Positions 1 through 11,430 of a stretch of 64,000 nucleotides of DNA are shown piece by piece. The stretch is from Prosapia bicincta (taxonomy: Eukaryota; Arthropoda; Insecta; Hemiptera; Cercopidae). The position numbers were made by a program, and so were the translations under genes. Each line of letters opens with the position of its first letter. Position 1 is the stretch's first letter. Location: positions 353,990,082-354,054,081 of the forward strand of contig JBAIZL010000002.1 in NCBI GenBank assembly GCA_036971475.1. Reading direction: 5' to 3'. Under the pieces are notes generated by a model. The model was not told where the DNA came from, did not search any database, and was given only the letters and a program-made list of their open reading frames with translations.

Positions 1-275
1 TCTATCTGTCCAGATCGTTGTTTCTTCTATCTGCCCAAGCCCTACCTCGTCTACCTGTCCAAATCCTTGTTTTTTCTATCTGCCCAGGCTTTGCCTCGTA
101 TACCTGTCCGGGTCCTTTATTTTCCTATCCATCCAGGTCTTTGCTTCTTCTATATGTCCAGATCCTTGCTTCTTCTGTCTGCACACGTATTTGATTCTTC
201 TATGTGTCCAGGTTCTTGCTCTCTTATCTGCAAAGGTATTTATTTTTTCTGTACAGGTAACTGCTTATTATTTTT
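1..275. repeat. Minisatellite, about 25-bp unit, ~11 diverged copies
   Basis: Units of the form TCTATCTGTCCAGGTCCTTG plus a T-rich end follow one another about every 24-25 bases from the first base to about 275. The copies differ at many sites, so this is an old array. The array is probably cut by the left edge of the window. The open frames across it are repeat artefacts and no gene is supported. Confidence 0.8.
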
Positions 276-279
276 ATAA

Positions 280-720
280 TATGAAAATAGACCACCGGTA
301 GCTATCTGTCTTTGCGGTTCTAGGGATTTGCGTTATCTCTGCATGCCTGCACATGTAGGTCAAACGTGTTCACTCAAGCGATAAGGCTTTGTTACACTGT
401 TTATTTTTTTACCTTTGGAGGTAGGCCCTACTAGATACCTCTGTTGCTATACCTGGTATGTTTTTAGATATTTTGTTTTTAAGGCGCTGGCCCGTCAGGG
501 TTCGAGTGAGCGGCCTACGCGGCATTTAACATTCAACTTGTATCCCTCATTACCCTGGGTTATACCGTTCATTTTAGGGTGGGCCCTGAGTCGTTCGAGC
601 GTTGATATTTCATATATTAAACAGTTATATCTTAAGATAACCCCACGCCGGTAGCTACCTCCGGGGAGGGTTTTGAGGATGTCCCGGGGTGGTTGCGTCA
701 TAGGCCTGATTTGGGTTTTT
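280..720. other. No feature seen
   Basis: Mixed-composition sequence between two repeat blocks. Short open frames on both strands show no recognisable motif. Confidence 0.5.
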
Positions 721-723
721 CCA

Positions 724-1050
724 TTAATTACCTCTAGAAGTAGTCAAACACACCTCATAGTCTATGATCATGGCCATTCAGAGCCGCCTTCATCCGTTCC
801 AACCCCTGGGGATGGTCCTGATCGTTGTTGAGATCACCCCATACCTGTGGGTAGGTTTGATCCATTTTTACCTGCCTAGGTTATCCAATAACTACCTCTA
901 GACGTAGTCATTTACGTCCCATAGTCTATGATCAAGGTCATTCAGAGCCTTCTTCATTCATAACAACCCCCGGGGATGGTCCTGAACGTTGTTGAGATCA
1001 CCCCTTCTACTATGTGTTGGTTAGGTTGGATCCAATTTAGCTGGGATGTG
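724..1050 (+). repeat. Tandem duplication, ~163-bp unit
   Basis: Two adjacent copies, about 724-886 and 887-1050. Both contain TACCTCTAGA, CATAGTCTATGATCA, GGGGATGGTCCTGA and GTTGTTGAGATCACCCC in the same order and spacing. The ends diverge more than the centres. No coding content was recognised. Confidence 0.85.
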
Positions 1051-1436
1051 CAGGTCTGAGCAGGTACAGGCTTTTTCGTTGTTTTTTCCCTTTATAAAGC
1101 TAGGAAATACCCACGACGGAGCATGCAGGAGCTCCGAGACTAACCTTATGCTAGGGGATATTTGAGTTATTATTATTTCACCTCTACACATAGCGGTTAG
1201 GAGTGCAAGTGTCTAGATAACAATAAACTTGTATATTTGCTACACACAGTATTAGGCGTTACAGAGAATCGACCTTGTTATTCGGTACATCTGTAAACAG
1301 ACATAGTGTTCGTTGTACTGATATTCATACTCTTCACACATCTCCCTCCTGCGGGAGCGGGTGTCCGTGTGTTGGGTGTCCGTCAGGCGTAAGCCTACCG
1401 ATTCCCACACAGACAGTTGAGTATTTGAACTTCCCA

Positions 1437-1671
1437 CGCTTATGGGCGTCGCCATCTTGGATAGGGGTTGGGGTAACAAATCCGGCTTTCCTATTGGCTT
1501 GGTGTAAATGTTGTTCCCGCGCTTATGGGCGTCGCCATCTTGGAAAGGGGTTGGGGTAGCAAATCCGGCTTTCCTATTGGCTTGGTGTAAATGTTGTTCC
1601 CGCGCTTATGGGCGCCGCCATCTTGGAAAGGGGTGGGGGTAGAAAATCCGGCTTTCCTATTGGCTCCCGCC
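1437..1671 (+). repeat. Tandem repeat, 83-bp unit, 2.8 copies
   Basis: The phrase CGCTTATGGGCG starts at 1437, 1520 and 1603, an exact 83-base period. Each unit runs through GCCATCTTGG, a G-rich stretch, AATCCGGCTTTCCTATTGGC and GGTGTAAATGTTGTTCC. The third copy stops before the last part. High similarity between copies suggests a recent expansion. Confidence 0.92.
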
Positions 1672-1769
1672 CAAGTGACCCACCTCAACGATAGCCTTCT
1701 CTACTGTTATATTTTCATGTATATTAAATAAGAGTTTGAAATACGTAAATTCATGGGTAGGGTTGGAGA

Positions 1770-2095
1770 TTGAAAAAATGAGGATAAAATTAGAAGTAAT
1801 TTTAATAGAACTTTTAGTTTAGTATCTAGGGCTCAAAAATATTTGTTTACAAGTTGGTTATTGGTTTTCAAGGTCCTTAATAGTAAATAGGACTAATTAT
1901 CCCTAAAGTACTATCCTTTTCAACGAAATTGAGTTAGAAATTTTATTATAGAATCAGAGAATTAAGTGATTGTTTTGGCAACATATAATGATGGATAGGG
2001 TAAATTTTCAGGTTATATAATTGATTACACAGTGAAATAATTATGTGACATAATTATGATTTTTTTAAAAAATGTGAATTTGTGATATAATTTTG
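1770..2095 (+). repeat. Dispersed repeat, copy 1 (partner near 11.86-12.13 kb)
   Basis: This AT-rich stretch shares a colinear series of words with 11860-12135, including GTTTTGGCAACATA, TTTTCAGGTTA, TTGATTACA and ACAATTATGA or close variants. Similarity is partial and gapped. No open frame is conserved, so it is probably a degraded non-coding element. The family is not recognised. Confidence 0.55.
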
Positions 2096-2552
2096 ACTTA
2101 ATAATATGTTTGATCATCTGAAACAATTTTGATATTTTAAAAGTTTTTTTTATCAGTTTTTCTCTGGTAGTTTTTGGCAAGCAATAGGACAGTTATGGCT
2201 CAGAACAGATATGCTTGGTCAAAATTTGTGTCGGGAAACCTGCTGCATTTTTGGGGCCGTCGTAGTGTGTGTGTGGGGGGGGGGGTTCCTGGTTGCAGAC
2301 CTGGATTTTCTCTGGAGTCTCGAAAGGCATTTCAGCAGCGAGCAAATTGATACTGTGAGTGTATGATTGTCGTGTAGTCGTTTATTTTAAAGAGTGTAGT
2401 GGATGGGTTATGTTTAGTGAGAGGGTTTTTAGATGTTTATTCCATGTTTGTTCTCCTAGCAGTAAATCTATGGGTTCTATTGATAATTCTATTTCCATTG
2501 CTGCAATGGGTGTGGTTTTGCGACAGCCCAGGCTAATTCTTAAGGCAGCTGA

Positions 2553-3830
2553 TTAAATTACTAGAAGTTGTTTAATGTGCGTTGCTGCAGCTGCTCCCCA
2601 GACCTCACTGCAATAAGCCAGTTTTGTTCTTACAAAGGATAGGCAAAATGTTCTCAAGCATATGGTGTCAGCGCCCCATAGTCGGCTGGTGACTACTTTT
2701 ATTGAATTGAGACGTTTGCTACAAGCTTTAACAGTTTTTTCAATATGATTTTTCCATCTCAGCTTTTTATCAAGCAGTACTCCTAGCAGCTTAGGGCAGT
2801 GGTTACATTGAAGATTTATGTTATTCAGTTTTAGTTTGCGTTTGTAGTCAGCTAGGGTATTCCTTCTTGTAAATATTGCACATTCTGATTTTTCTGCAGA
2901 GATTTTCAGTGACCAGCTTTTGCACCAGTTCGAGACTCGGTCCAGGGCCATCTGCATCGCCTGGTTAGCTCTGTTCGGATCTCTATGTGAGGCGAAAAGC
3001 GTTACATCATCAGCATAGGAGACACACTCGACTCCCGGAGGTAGGTTGGATGCAATGACATGTTTTGCAATATGAAACAGTGTTGCACTTACCACTGCTC
3101 CTCGAGGGGTTCCGTTTTCTATCTCAGCACTTGTTGATTCTTAGCCATTGCCCGATGTTTAAACTTTTTGACTGCTAAAGAAATTCGTTAGATATTTCAA
3201 CTTGTTTCCCATTATGCCAAGATTCATGCATTTTAACAATATAGTGGTGTGGGGTGTCTTAAAGCAGCTTAAAAGTGTAGGACAATTATCGTTAAATTTT
3301 TTTTTCTCAAAACCAGCGTAGATGTTGTTTTTTAAGTATATTATTGCATCGTTAGTGCATCTCTGTTTTCTGTAACCATATTGTGATTGGTCTAGTAGGT
3401 TGTATTTTCTAGTCTCCACTTTAGTCGATTGTTCACCATGCGTTCGAGCAGTTTGCCAAGACAAGATGTAAGAGCAATTGGGTGATATTTGGGACTTGTC
3501 TTTAGATGGTTTTAGGATTGGTACAATTAGTGCTGTTTTCCATTTTTCTGGGATATTTCCCGTGTGCCAAGTTTCATTGAATACGTTTAGTATATTAGTA
3601 AGCATCTCTTCTGAGCTGTGTTGGAGCATTCTGTTATGGATTCCATCTAGTCCGGGAGTCGAGTCCTTCAATCTGGATACTTCATTTCTCAGTTCCCATA
3701 TGCTGAAGAGTACGTACGCAGGGTCTTCCAAGCGGTACAGTTCTTCGACTTGGGAAAGTAACTGCTTTTCTTTAGTAGTGAGCTTTTTGGGCCATGGGAT
3801 TTTCTTTCCTGCCCTGTTCTTGAAAAACAA
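2553..3830 (-). pseudogene. LINE reverse transcriptase, broken by in-frame stops
   Basis: Two open stretches, 3159-3830 and 2553-3095, lie in the same frame. They are separated by two stop codons between 3096 and 3158 (one next to FFSSQKV, one just before an ESTSAEIENGT segment). The first carries the RT fingers, with STPGLDGIHNRML, IPEKWKTA and ILKPSKD. About 30 codons between ISPN and YNLLDQSQYG read in another frame, which implies paired indels. The second carries NGTPRGAVVSATLF and the catalytic YADD at 3006-3017, then the thumb with GVLLDKKLRWKNH. All fit jockey-type RT. The gene is dead but well preserved in its core motifs. Confidence 0.9.
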
Positions 3831-4380
3831 ATTAAAAGGTCCGCTTTTGTTTTGTCATTCTCTAACCACTCTCCAGCTTCACTTTGTATTTGGCTAATCT
3901 TTTCACCAGTATTACCTTCGATTGATTTAAACTTTTTCCAGACTGTGCTAGATGGAATGTTTGCATTTATAGAGCCAACAAATTCTCTCCAAGTTGTCCT
4001 TTTCTCTGAGATTATTGTACGTCTCAGGATGGCGTTGTCTTGTATTCTTGTCTGCACTCTTTAATTCTCAGCACCTTCAATCTTCTTTTAGCCCTTTGTC
4101 AATTTTTTCTAAGTTGATTGGTTTTCTCTGACCACCAGCTATTTTTAAATTTGTGTCTTCTTCTTGGTTTCTTTTTGGGAATGTTATAGTCAGCGGCTTG
4201 AAGAAGTTTTATTTCTAGAAATTCTGGAGTGTATTGTTTTATCTCTCTTGCTCTAGTTTCTTCTGTGAAAGCACTCCAGTCAGCTTTTGAAATATTGTAT
4301 TTATTGCTTATGACAGATGGGATCTGAACTAGAATTTTTGAGAAGAAAGTTCTAAGTAGATTGGTTAGTGGTCACTTCCT
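3689..4380 (-). pseudogene. LINE endonuclease end and EN-RT linker, frameshifted
   Basis: The open stretch 3689-4057 (VWKKFKSIEGN and following) continues the linker just upstream of RT but is one frame off the RT frame. Further upstream on the minus strand, 4090-4380 reads as a linker with NISKADWSAFTEE, RRRHKFKNSWWS and an endonuclease tail DLGSDH followed by a stop. The position before RT and the SDH motif support the AP-endonuclease/linker assignment. The endonuclease catalytic core upstream could not be read. Confidence 0.7.
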
Positions 4381-4529
4381 AGATCTTCCCAGGCGTACCA
4401 ATTTGTTACCCTTTTCTACATTCAAGAAGTTATATTTTTATTTGAGATACAAAATATAAAACTATCCCATGTTAAAGTTTGTATATCCAGGCAAAACTCG
4501 TTAAAATTATTTATATTATTATTTTGTTT

Positions 4530-5540
4530 GGACTAAGTTATGTGAGTTGATTTGAATCTTTACTTTGAGTTCATGATCTCTGAAATGTTAGGCTCCATTC
4601 TTGAGACTTTTACTCTGAAATCATACTGCATATCAAGGCGATTCCTAAATTTAATTTTTCATGAAGTAGATAGTTGAGGATGCATGTTCACATCTCTAGG
4701 TAGTTGGAAAATGTAGTGTTACATTCATTGCCTTATTGCTAAGTGGTTTTTAGTCTTTTTGTACTGGCAACCAAAATTCTACAATGATCTCCCCATTAGA
4801 AACATTTTTTAGTGGACAACTGTTGGTAATTTTAAGTTGATCTTGTTCTTCTTCTGAAGGACTCAGAACCTTTTATATTTCAGGGAAGCAGAACGGAGTT
4901 CTAATCCAACTCTCATTAGTATCTGGCTCAGGAGAACGAATACTTTTTGGGAATCCCTGAAAGGGGCTGCTAAACTTTAAAGGTGGTCAGTTATGCGTTC
5001 CCTTATTTGGTTTACTAAGTTTTCATCAGGAGACTTCAAAAACTCTTATATAGTGAGAAAAGTTGTAAGAGAACATTTATTGACCTTTGTTGCCCACGAC
5101 GGACAATCTTTAACCATGGCACAAACTTTGTCTTTAACTTTGAACATATCTATATTAAAACTTGTAAGCCTAGATACGAAACTTGCAAATGTTCAAACAC
5201 AGCTAAAAAAGCGGTCACACAAAGCCAAGAAATGTCTAAGTAAATCTGTATTCTTGGTATCAAGAAGGAAGGTTCTGACCTCATCCTTAACATCAAAAAT
5301 CCTTTACAGTATACCACCTCGGGAGAGCCCCCTTACCTCGGTATGAATAAGAAGCGAAGCATTCTCGCTGCCCAATAACATAAAAATAACATCTAGACTG
5401 CAAATCTTTAATGTAGTTAATACATCGAACTACCTCATTGAGAGTTCTATGCAACCAACACTTCAGGCAACCTCTTGGCTACCAAAGCCTCTCGATGATT
5501 GCAACGGTCGGATACGGCAGCAGTGAATGTGTTAAATATA
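4530..5540 (-). pseudogene. Decayed hAT-family transposase, C-terminal half
   Basis: Minus-strand translation gives, from high to low coordinates: HREALVAKRLPE; LNEVVRCINYIK; HTEVRGLSRGGIL then RIFDVKDEVRTFLLD; a long hydrophilic stretch with FKVKDKVCAMVKDCPSW and EEFLKSPDENL-like text; and PLSNKAMNVTLHFPTT, a stop, RCEHASST near 4676-4690. These match, in order, landmarks of ZBED5/SCAN3-like hAT transposases: HTEVRWLSRG, the DKI-LW block, and the C-terminal dimerisation region YPxLSxKAMxxLLPFxTTYLCE. Stops occur roughly every 40-60 codons, so it is an old relic. Terminal inverted repeats and 8-bp duplications were not found. Confidence 0.78.
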
Positions 5541-7650
5541 AATATTTTAATATCATTGACATCTCACTGACCGCTAAGACATTGCCCGATTAACCTCAGG
5601 GGTTAGTTCAAGTTGGAAACCACTGGAGAAGGCACCCGTAGCATGATTCCACTTTCGCCGATTTACTTTCTTAAGCTGGCAACGAAGCTACGTATTTGGT
5701 TTCTTCATAATTATCAAAAGGTTTTCCGCCTTTTTTGACAGGGATTGTGGCCAAAGATAATCGTGGATTAAACCCGTTCATCTCAAAAACTAATGCTAGC
5801 ACTTTTTAAAAGCATAGAAGTGATTTTTCTATCTTGCATTTGGCATTAGAGTTAGAGTGATGCAACTCTATAGATTGGGTATTTGCTTCTGTCTTTGTGT
5901 GTTCATCTTCCTTTACAATATGGTCGGGAAAGTTTTCTCCATGAGGGAGAGGTTTGTTATTGATGCCACCATTTGTCCAATATTCACCACACCGTAAAGA
6001 CACTATGCTCATATTGAGGTAGGATTTGCGATGCAGAAAATATATACATACATATCGCTTGTTTCCAGTCAGTGCCTGCCGGTCAGCTTTACAAGAGTAA
6101 CAATGTGTTATTCTGACACAAATTTGTAGAGGGCGCCGCAAGCGAGATTTTTAGGAAGTAACGCATCTATTCAAATAGAAAACAATATGCTTACAAAATT
6201 TAAAGCATTTATAATAATAAATACATCCTAACGATCATGTAAATATAAAATGAGTATGTAAATATTAGTAGCCTATTATTTATGCTAGCTATAACCGTAC
6301 AACAATCAAGAATAAATCTCATTTATATAGCCATGGTTACGTAACGCCATTTTTAATTATATTTAATTTTAAAAAGCACAATAAATATGAAACTGAAAAA
6401 CATTTGGAAACTTTGTGAGTATTTGTTAACCTAATTAAGGAAATGTAAACTTACAACAAAATACATTCGTATCCTACCGCCTTTGTGTATCAAGTACGAA
6501 TAGCCATGATGGAAGTAAGGTTAGGTTATCTGTGATTGCCGACACTTACAATTGCTAAAGACAGCCTAATTAGAGCCTTATGTAGGCCTATGTTTCGGGT
6601 ATATAATAACTTTGGGATATTCCCACCTTATTACCGGAAATGTAGCTGGAGTTTTTCCAATAAAACTAACGAAGTTTGGTATTTTGTTTCAGTTTTTAAA
6701 ATAAGGTTGAAAACGGTTTGCTCTAGTTTTAGTTTAGTAATTGAAGGCATGTAACCTATTAATCATCAATTAGTAAAAGCCTTTGTATCGAAGCACTTGG
6801 GATATGTCCCTTCCCATATAGTACCGTGTTTCCCTTCCTCACAATTGCCTCTTACCACTTTGTCTTTCACCACTTACTTCATACGTCTAGGTGGCGTATT
6901 TATATCCAAGATAAATCTATTCCTTTTTAACTAATTTGCTCCCTTTCATTGATACCAGGCAATGCACGTCTAGCCTAAAAGTATGTAAAAGTTGAATGTA
7001 AGGAAATATTTCAAACATTTAGTTTAGATTTTAATCCTAAAGTGAAACGTTTCACAGATAATGCTCATGCAAACATAGATCCTAATTAGATAGCTTAGTA
7101 TTTTTCTTAGAATATTTAAAAGTATTTTATATTTACTTTAAAATAATTTTTTTAGTAAATTTGTTGTGAATTTAGAACACGTATCTACCAATACACAAGA
7201 TTATTTTCTAGCATAAAAAGTACTTAAATTTAAAACGCCATAATTTATGTGATTTTAGTGTGATAGTCATGTTTCACGGCGATAAAAATGCCGGTTTCTT
7301 ATTTAGAAGACTTTTCTTCTATTTCTTGGTTTTCTGCATTTACTTCATGATTCCTTTCCCATTCTGTACAATCTTTTTCACTTCCTTATAATTGACGTTT
7401 CTTTGCCTCTTAACACTAAAATTTTCTTCTACCAGTAATTTCATATATAATATCGTTTTTGTTTAAAAACTAATCCAGTTTTCAATTATGTTCATAAAGC
7501 ATTTATCATTTCCCTTTCACCAAATATTCTTCTCGCTAGATACTTTTCGGCAAATATTTCTTTATTGCAGGTCTCTTTATACACGTTTCTATAAATACGT
7601 ATTTTTCTCATATTTTGGAAATAGTGCCTCTGGAAAACAAAAACACATTT
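5541..7650. other. AT-rich sequence, no supported gene
   Basis: The longest open stretches (for example 5806-6141 minus) have unbiased composition and no motif I recognise. Nothing here supports an exon, RNA gene or element. Confidence 0.5.
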
Positions 7651-7679
7651 TCTTAATATGAAATATTCTTTCTCTGTCT

Positions 7680-7975
7680 GTGTTTCCCGTTTGTTCCTTT
7701 TCTTCTTCCCTCTTTTTCCACCTCTTATTGTTTCTTTCTCACTCCTCAATCCCTCGCTTTCTTTCCTCTTTTTACTCTGTATTTCCGTCTCTGTCCTTCC
7801 CTCCAATGCTCCTTCCTGCTACCCTGTTTTCTCTCTCTCTTTCTCTCTCTCTCGTTATTTTCCCCCCTTTCTCCCCCTTACTCTCACTCTCCCCCTCTCT
7901 CCCCCTCTCTCCCCCTCTCTCCCCCTCTCTCCCCCTCTCTCCCTTTCTCTCCCCCTTTCTCCCCCTCTCTCTCTC
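7680..7975 (+). repeat. Polypyrimidine tract with (CCCCTCTCT)n core
   Basis: Almost pure C/T sequence. From about 7880 it becomes a near-regular array of CCCCTCTCT units. Leucine/serine/proline-rich open frames across it on the plus strand are artefacts of the repeat. Confidence 0.92.
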
Positions 7976-8224
7976 ACATTCACTCGTATATCGGTGTTTA
8001 TTTTATCTTCATCATCAGGATGAAGATGGCACTCTTAAAAGCGAAATATTTGTGCAGCATTGTCTGCTGTGCGATGTTTGTAGAATATAATTTAACACTT
8101 CCTATTCAATAAAAATTAAAAAAACGAAGTGGAAATTTTGTTGTAAGTAAAGAAATGTGGACAGGAAGATAAATATTTAGTTTGATTAGTTAAAATACGT
8201 GAAGAGCAAGTGAAACAAGGACAT

Positions 8225-9015
8225 TGATGTGAGGACTTTATCATTGTATTGAAGGGATACAAGGGCTGGAGATGGACAGATGACTAACCGTACCTTTATC
8301 GTATAGACAGAGAGGACAGGTGGAAGAATCTACGAAGTCCAATCAATGTAAGTCGTTTTGTAAGGCTTAATGAAGCTGGATAACGTAAAGGGAGACTTTC
8401 TTGAAAACGTTTATAACCAGCTTAAGCGTGTCTGTCTGCTTAATCCATTATAAAACTATCTCTTTTCTGTGTAAAAGTTAGAATATGGTCTCCTTGCATC
8501 TTGCGACGGCATCACCTTTTTGAGGTAATGGAGAGGAAATAGCCTGCAACCCTGAAGTAGAAAGAAAGAACAATTTATTTGTATCGGTGCTACTTGAAAG
8601 CTTCTCTGAGGTATAACAAATGGCTGAAACCTCGCCTTTAAAGTGATAAACCTTCTGTGAACAACGCTTCGACGAAGGTTGTATAGAATGAAACTCCGCT
8701 GGTCTCTGCGGTGGTAGATCCGTCCAGGTAAATGTGGGTCCATTCGACGTCAGGGTAGTTGTTAGGCAGTATTTCTAATGTAAGTTGACTTCAAGAGACA
8801 GTGCAGTGTTCTGCCAGGCATCACCAGGATCACAGGAATATCTGGCGTCTCTCGAGGGATATGAGGGCATAATAAGTGCTGTCGCTCACCCTGATTGGTA
8901 GGAGACTTCTCCTACAGATCGAGAGCTTTCGGTTGTGACTTATTTTGAGTTTCAAGACGGACATTGGCAGAGCAGTACGTTTTCCCGAGGTTTCCGACCT
9001 AGCATGACCTTTCAA
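8225..9015 (-). pseudogene. LINE relic with RNase H start and zinc-finger-like tail
   Basis: The minus strand reads VEWTHIYLDGSTTAETSGVS near 8680-8745. IYLDGS matches the first catalytic block of RNase H1 (xYTDGS). Further on, near 8285-8335, DSSTCPLCLYDKGTVSHL followed by SSPC matches the C-x2-C...H...C tail found after RNase H in several LINE clades. Upstream, 8830-9015 contains LETQNKSQPKALDL, resembling the segment between RT and RNase H. Frames shift repeatedly and the other catalytic residues are not secure. It may be a separate insertion from the RT piece beginning at 9293. Confidence 0.6.
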
Positions 9016-9292
9016 AAAATTTCCGTGATAACTATATTATTATGTAATTATAATACTTACTCAAATATTTATGTCACTGTACCTAATTAAAAACGTACAA
9101 CATTGAAGCATACACTACATTCACATTACCATGGTTTACTGAAGACATATTGAGTCATATTTTGTTAGACTAAAAGCAAAAATATGGAGCATGAAATCAT
9201 TTGGAGTCTTAGTAAGTTTTAATCAAATTAATTATCAGTATTTTAGTTATAACAAAATACATCCCAGACACCTAAACGGTAAATGACGGCAA

Positions 9293-9945
9293 TCACAAAT
9301 AAACTATTGGGAAAGTCAGGTTAGGCCTAAAAAATAATAGGTATACTTGATGTCGACAAATACTCGAGACTTGAATTCTACGTTTGAGCAGGATTTTTTC
9401 AAATACCTTGTCCATCGTATTCAACAAGCTTATCGGTCTGTTTGAGTCAGGTTCGCTGTGGTCTTTTCCCGGTTTGGAGAAGACCAAGATCTTGACCTCC
9501 TTCCAAGCGTCCGGGATATGTTGTGTCCGGAGTATAGGATTGTAAATGTTTAAGAGATAAGTGTTCGCTTTCTCCGTGAGGTTTTTCAGCGTTGTGTTGG
9601 TGATGGTGTCTGGTCCAAAAGCGTTCCTGGAGTTTGTTTGTGAGATTTCCCACTTTATCTTTGTGATATAGTGTCAGTGTTTAGTTAATGTAGTAGACAA
9701 ATTGTGCTGTTTCTAAATCTACTTTAGCTGTAACGCTTGCATCAGCTGTTTGGTCGTTTGGTTGGAACGTGCTCTCAAGCAGTCTTTGTCTATGTCTAGT
9801 GGTGTGTCAACACAGTGGAGTGCTGTCCAGCTGGGACCGGAATAACTCCCAGTCAGCCAGTCTGTAGTCTAGCACCCTCCTTAGCTCTCTGCGAACAGGG
9901 CTTCCAGAAACCGCCATTATCAAGGGGTAGTGATCTGAATTCAGA
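9293..9945 (-). pseudogene. Jockey-like LINE fragment (same family as 18.4-20.6 kb)
   Basis: Minus-strand reading begins with SDHYPLIMAVSGSP near 9910-9940 (endonuclease end), then a linker with RRVLDYRLADWELFRSQLD, then RT text: ILRTQHIPDAWKE, FSKPGKDHSEPDSNRPISL and MDKVFEKIL. The bases are close to those at 19500-19970, for example the shared stretch GTAGTAGACAAATTGTGCTG. The copy ends abruptly at about 9945 against a different repeat and loses RT after the first motifs. At least one frameshift separates the linker from RT. Confidence 0.85.
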
Positions 9946-9946
9946 A

Positions 9947-11430
9947 GTTAGTTTAAACATGATTGCAACATTTCACCCTGACCGAGACTAATAAAAACGT
10001 AGTAAAATCAGATTTTTTTGTTATATACATAGATAGTTTCAATACGTAACGTAGAAGAGCATGGTCTTAGTTGTTTTTCAGAATTTTGTCTAGTTTTTGA
10101 GTTATTTACATTTTTGTGTAAGTAAAATATTGTAATTACGAATTGTTAGATATTGCTGGCAATCGGATATTTTCTAAACTATTAGATACAAGAGTGATTT
10201 ATGCAGTACACATCCGATCGAAAATTACTCGTTTTCTATAACCTATTACTCAAACACTGTTAATTATATTTATTTAAAAATTGAAGACAATAAATACAAA
10301 TTGATTTTTTTTTTCATTTGGTATGCTGAAAATCTAGTGTTAAATATTTGCAGATATATGACTGTTTTAAAACGCCTTGCAAGTGCAACCAGAATATGTA
10401 GTCTAGCTGTTTTTATCACTTTAAACACGTACAACTCTTATCGGCCTTAAAACTTTCACAACTATTTTCTTTACTGATTTTCATCTTTTTAGTTGCATAA
10501 AAGTAAAAAAAATATTTCTTTTTCTTGGACTTATTATTTTTTTATAAATAAGTTTATCGTTAAAGATGTTCATCAGAAGATGAGAAAGGAATAAAGAAAC
10601 GTTTTATCAAATTCAAAGCTCGACGTCATGAACAGTTAGGAATTGCACGCGTTTCTAGTGATAAAAACATGATTTTTCTCTGACTTTACATTATCTGTTA
10701 CATATCTCTGTTAATATTGAGCCCTACAAGATGTTTCTTATACGAACTGAAAGAAGGAGGTCTGTATTTTTATCCGCTGTTTTTAGTTTTTAAATAACAC
10801 TCATCGCTCTTTAGCCGGTAAACACCTCCCTTTCCCCGGGGGTAAGCAGCCCTGTCTACTTCGTGCTATAATGCTCACCTATTCCTTCTCGCTTGGGACA
10901 ACTAGACCATGTCCCTAATCCACCCACCCTCCCTTATCCTTCCTTCTACAAGGGATATCAGGGTAAACACCCTTTAATACCTCAATAAAGTAGCTTTTTT
11001 GCCAAGTGATAACAATAGTAGTAAATTAATAAACCTCAAGATGTAGCCTGCAAGCCTCAATAAGTTCATCTATCTCAGGTACGCACCACGGCTTCATGAT
11101 ATAATGATCTTCCAAATGTCCTGCACCAAGGCCAGTCTAGTCAAACTTTTGTGAAAGCCTTTAACTTGAAACAGTTTCTTAATATTAAAAACCCGCGTCA
11201 GTTAACTGGACAATTCATATTTAAAAAAATGCTTTAAAGTCAATTCCCACTTAGGCTGAGCAAAAACAATTTTAATTTAGTTACATTTTATTAAATAACT
11301 AGCTGACCCGGTGAACTTCGTATCGCCTTAAAGTCGATGAATATTAGCTAAACGTAGTTTAGAATTTTATTAACATAATAATAGATGAACTTATAGTAGT
11401 CGATCGAGAAAAGTGTGACAATAAAGTTCT
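9947..11430 (+). repeat. Dispersed repeat R, copy 1, with ~560-bp extra segment
   Basis: Bases 9947-10673 align with 22009-22775, sharing ACTAATAAAAACGTAGTAAAATCA, TAACGTAGAAGAGCATGGT and many others. The alignment then jumps about 560 bases and resumes at 11234 with AAAGTCAATTCCCACTTAGG and TGACCCGGTGAACTTCGTAT. The resumed part matches 22785-22980. The CCCGGTGAACTTCGTA phrase recurs in arthropod interspersed repeats, so this may be a non-coding tail of a retroelement. No coding frame is conserved between the copies. Confidence 0.75.

Larger units (their letters stand above)
2340..4520 (-). mobile_element. Decayed jockey-like non-LTR retrotransposon (LINE)
   Basis: Read on the minus strand this holds, in order, an endonuclease C-terminal scrap with a GSDH motif (near 4370-4380), an EN-RT linker with an SWWSEK motif (near 4110-4140), reverse transcriptase, and a C-terminal tail with PIAAMEIE (about 2480-2510). 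This order is that of ORF2 in jockey-clade LINEs, which copy their RNA at a nicked chromosomal site. No RNase H domain was seen. The 5' part is missing and hAT-like sequence begins near 4530. There are at least two frameshifts and several stops, so it is inactive. Confidence 0.85.

Noticed and set aside
7658..8090. Leucine/serine/proline-rich membrane-like proteins
   Set aside because: Produced by the CT-rich tract; no codon structure beyond the repeat.
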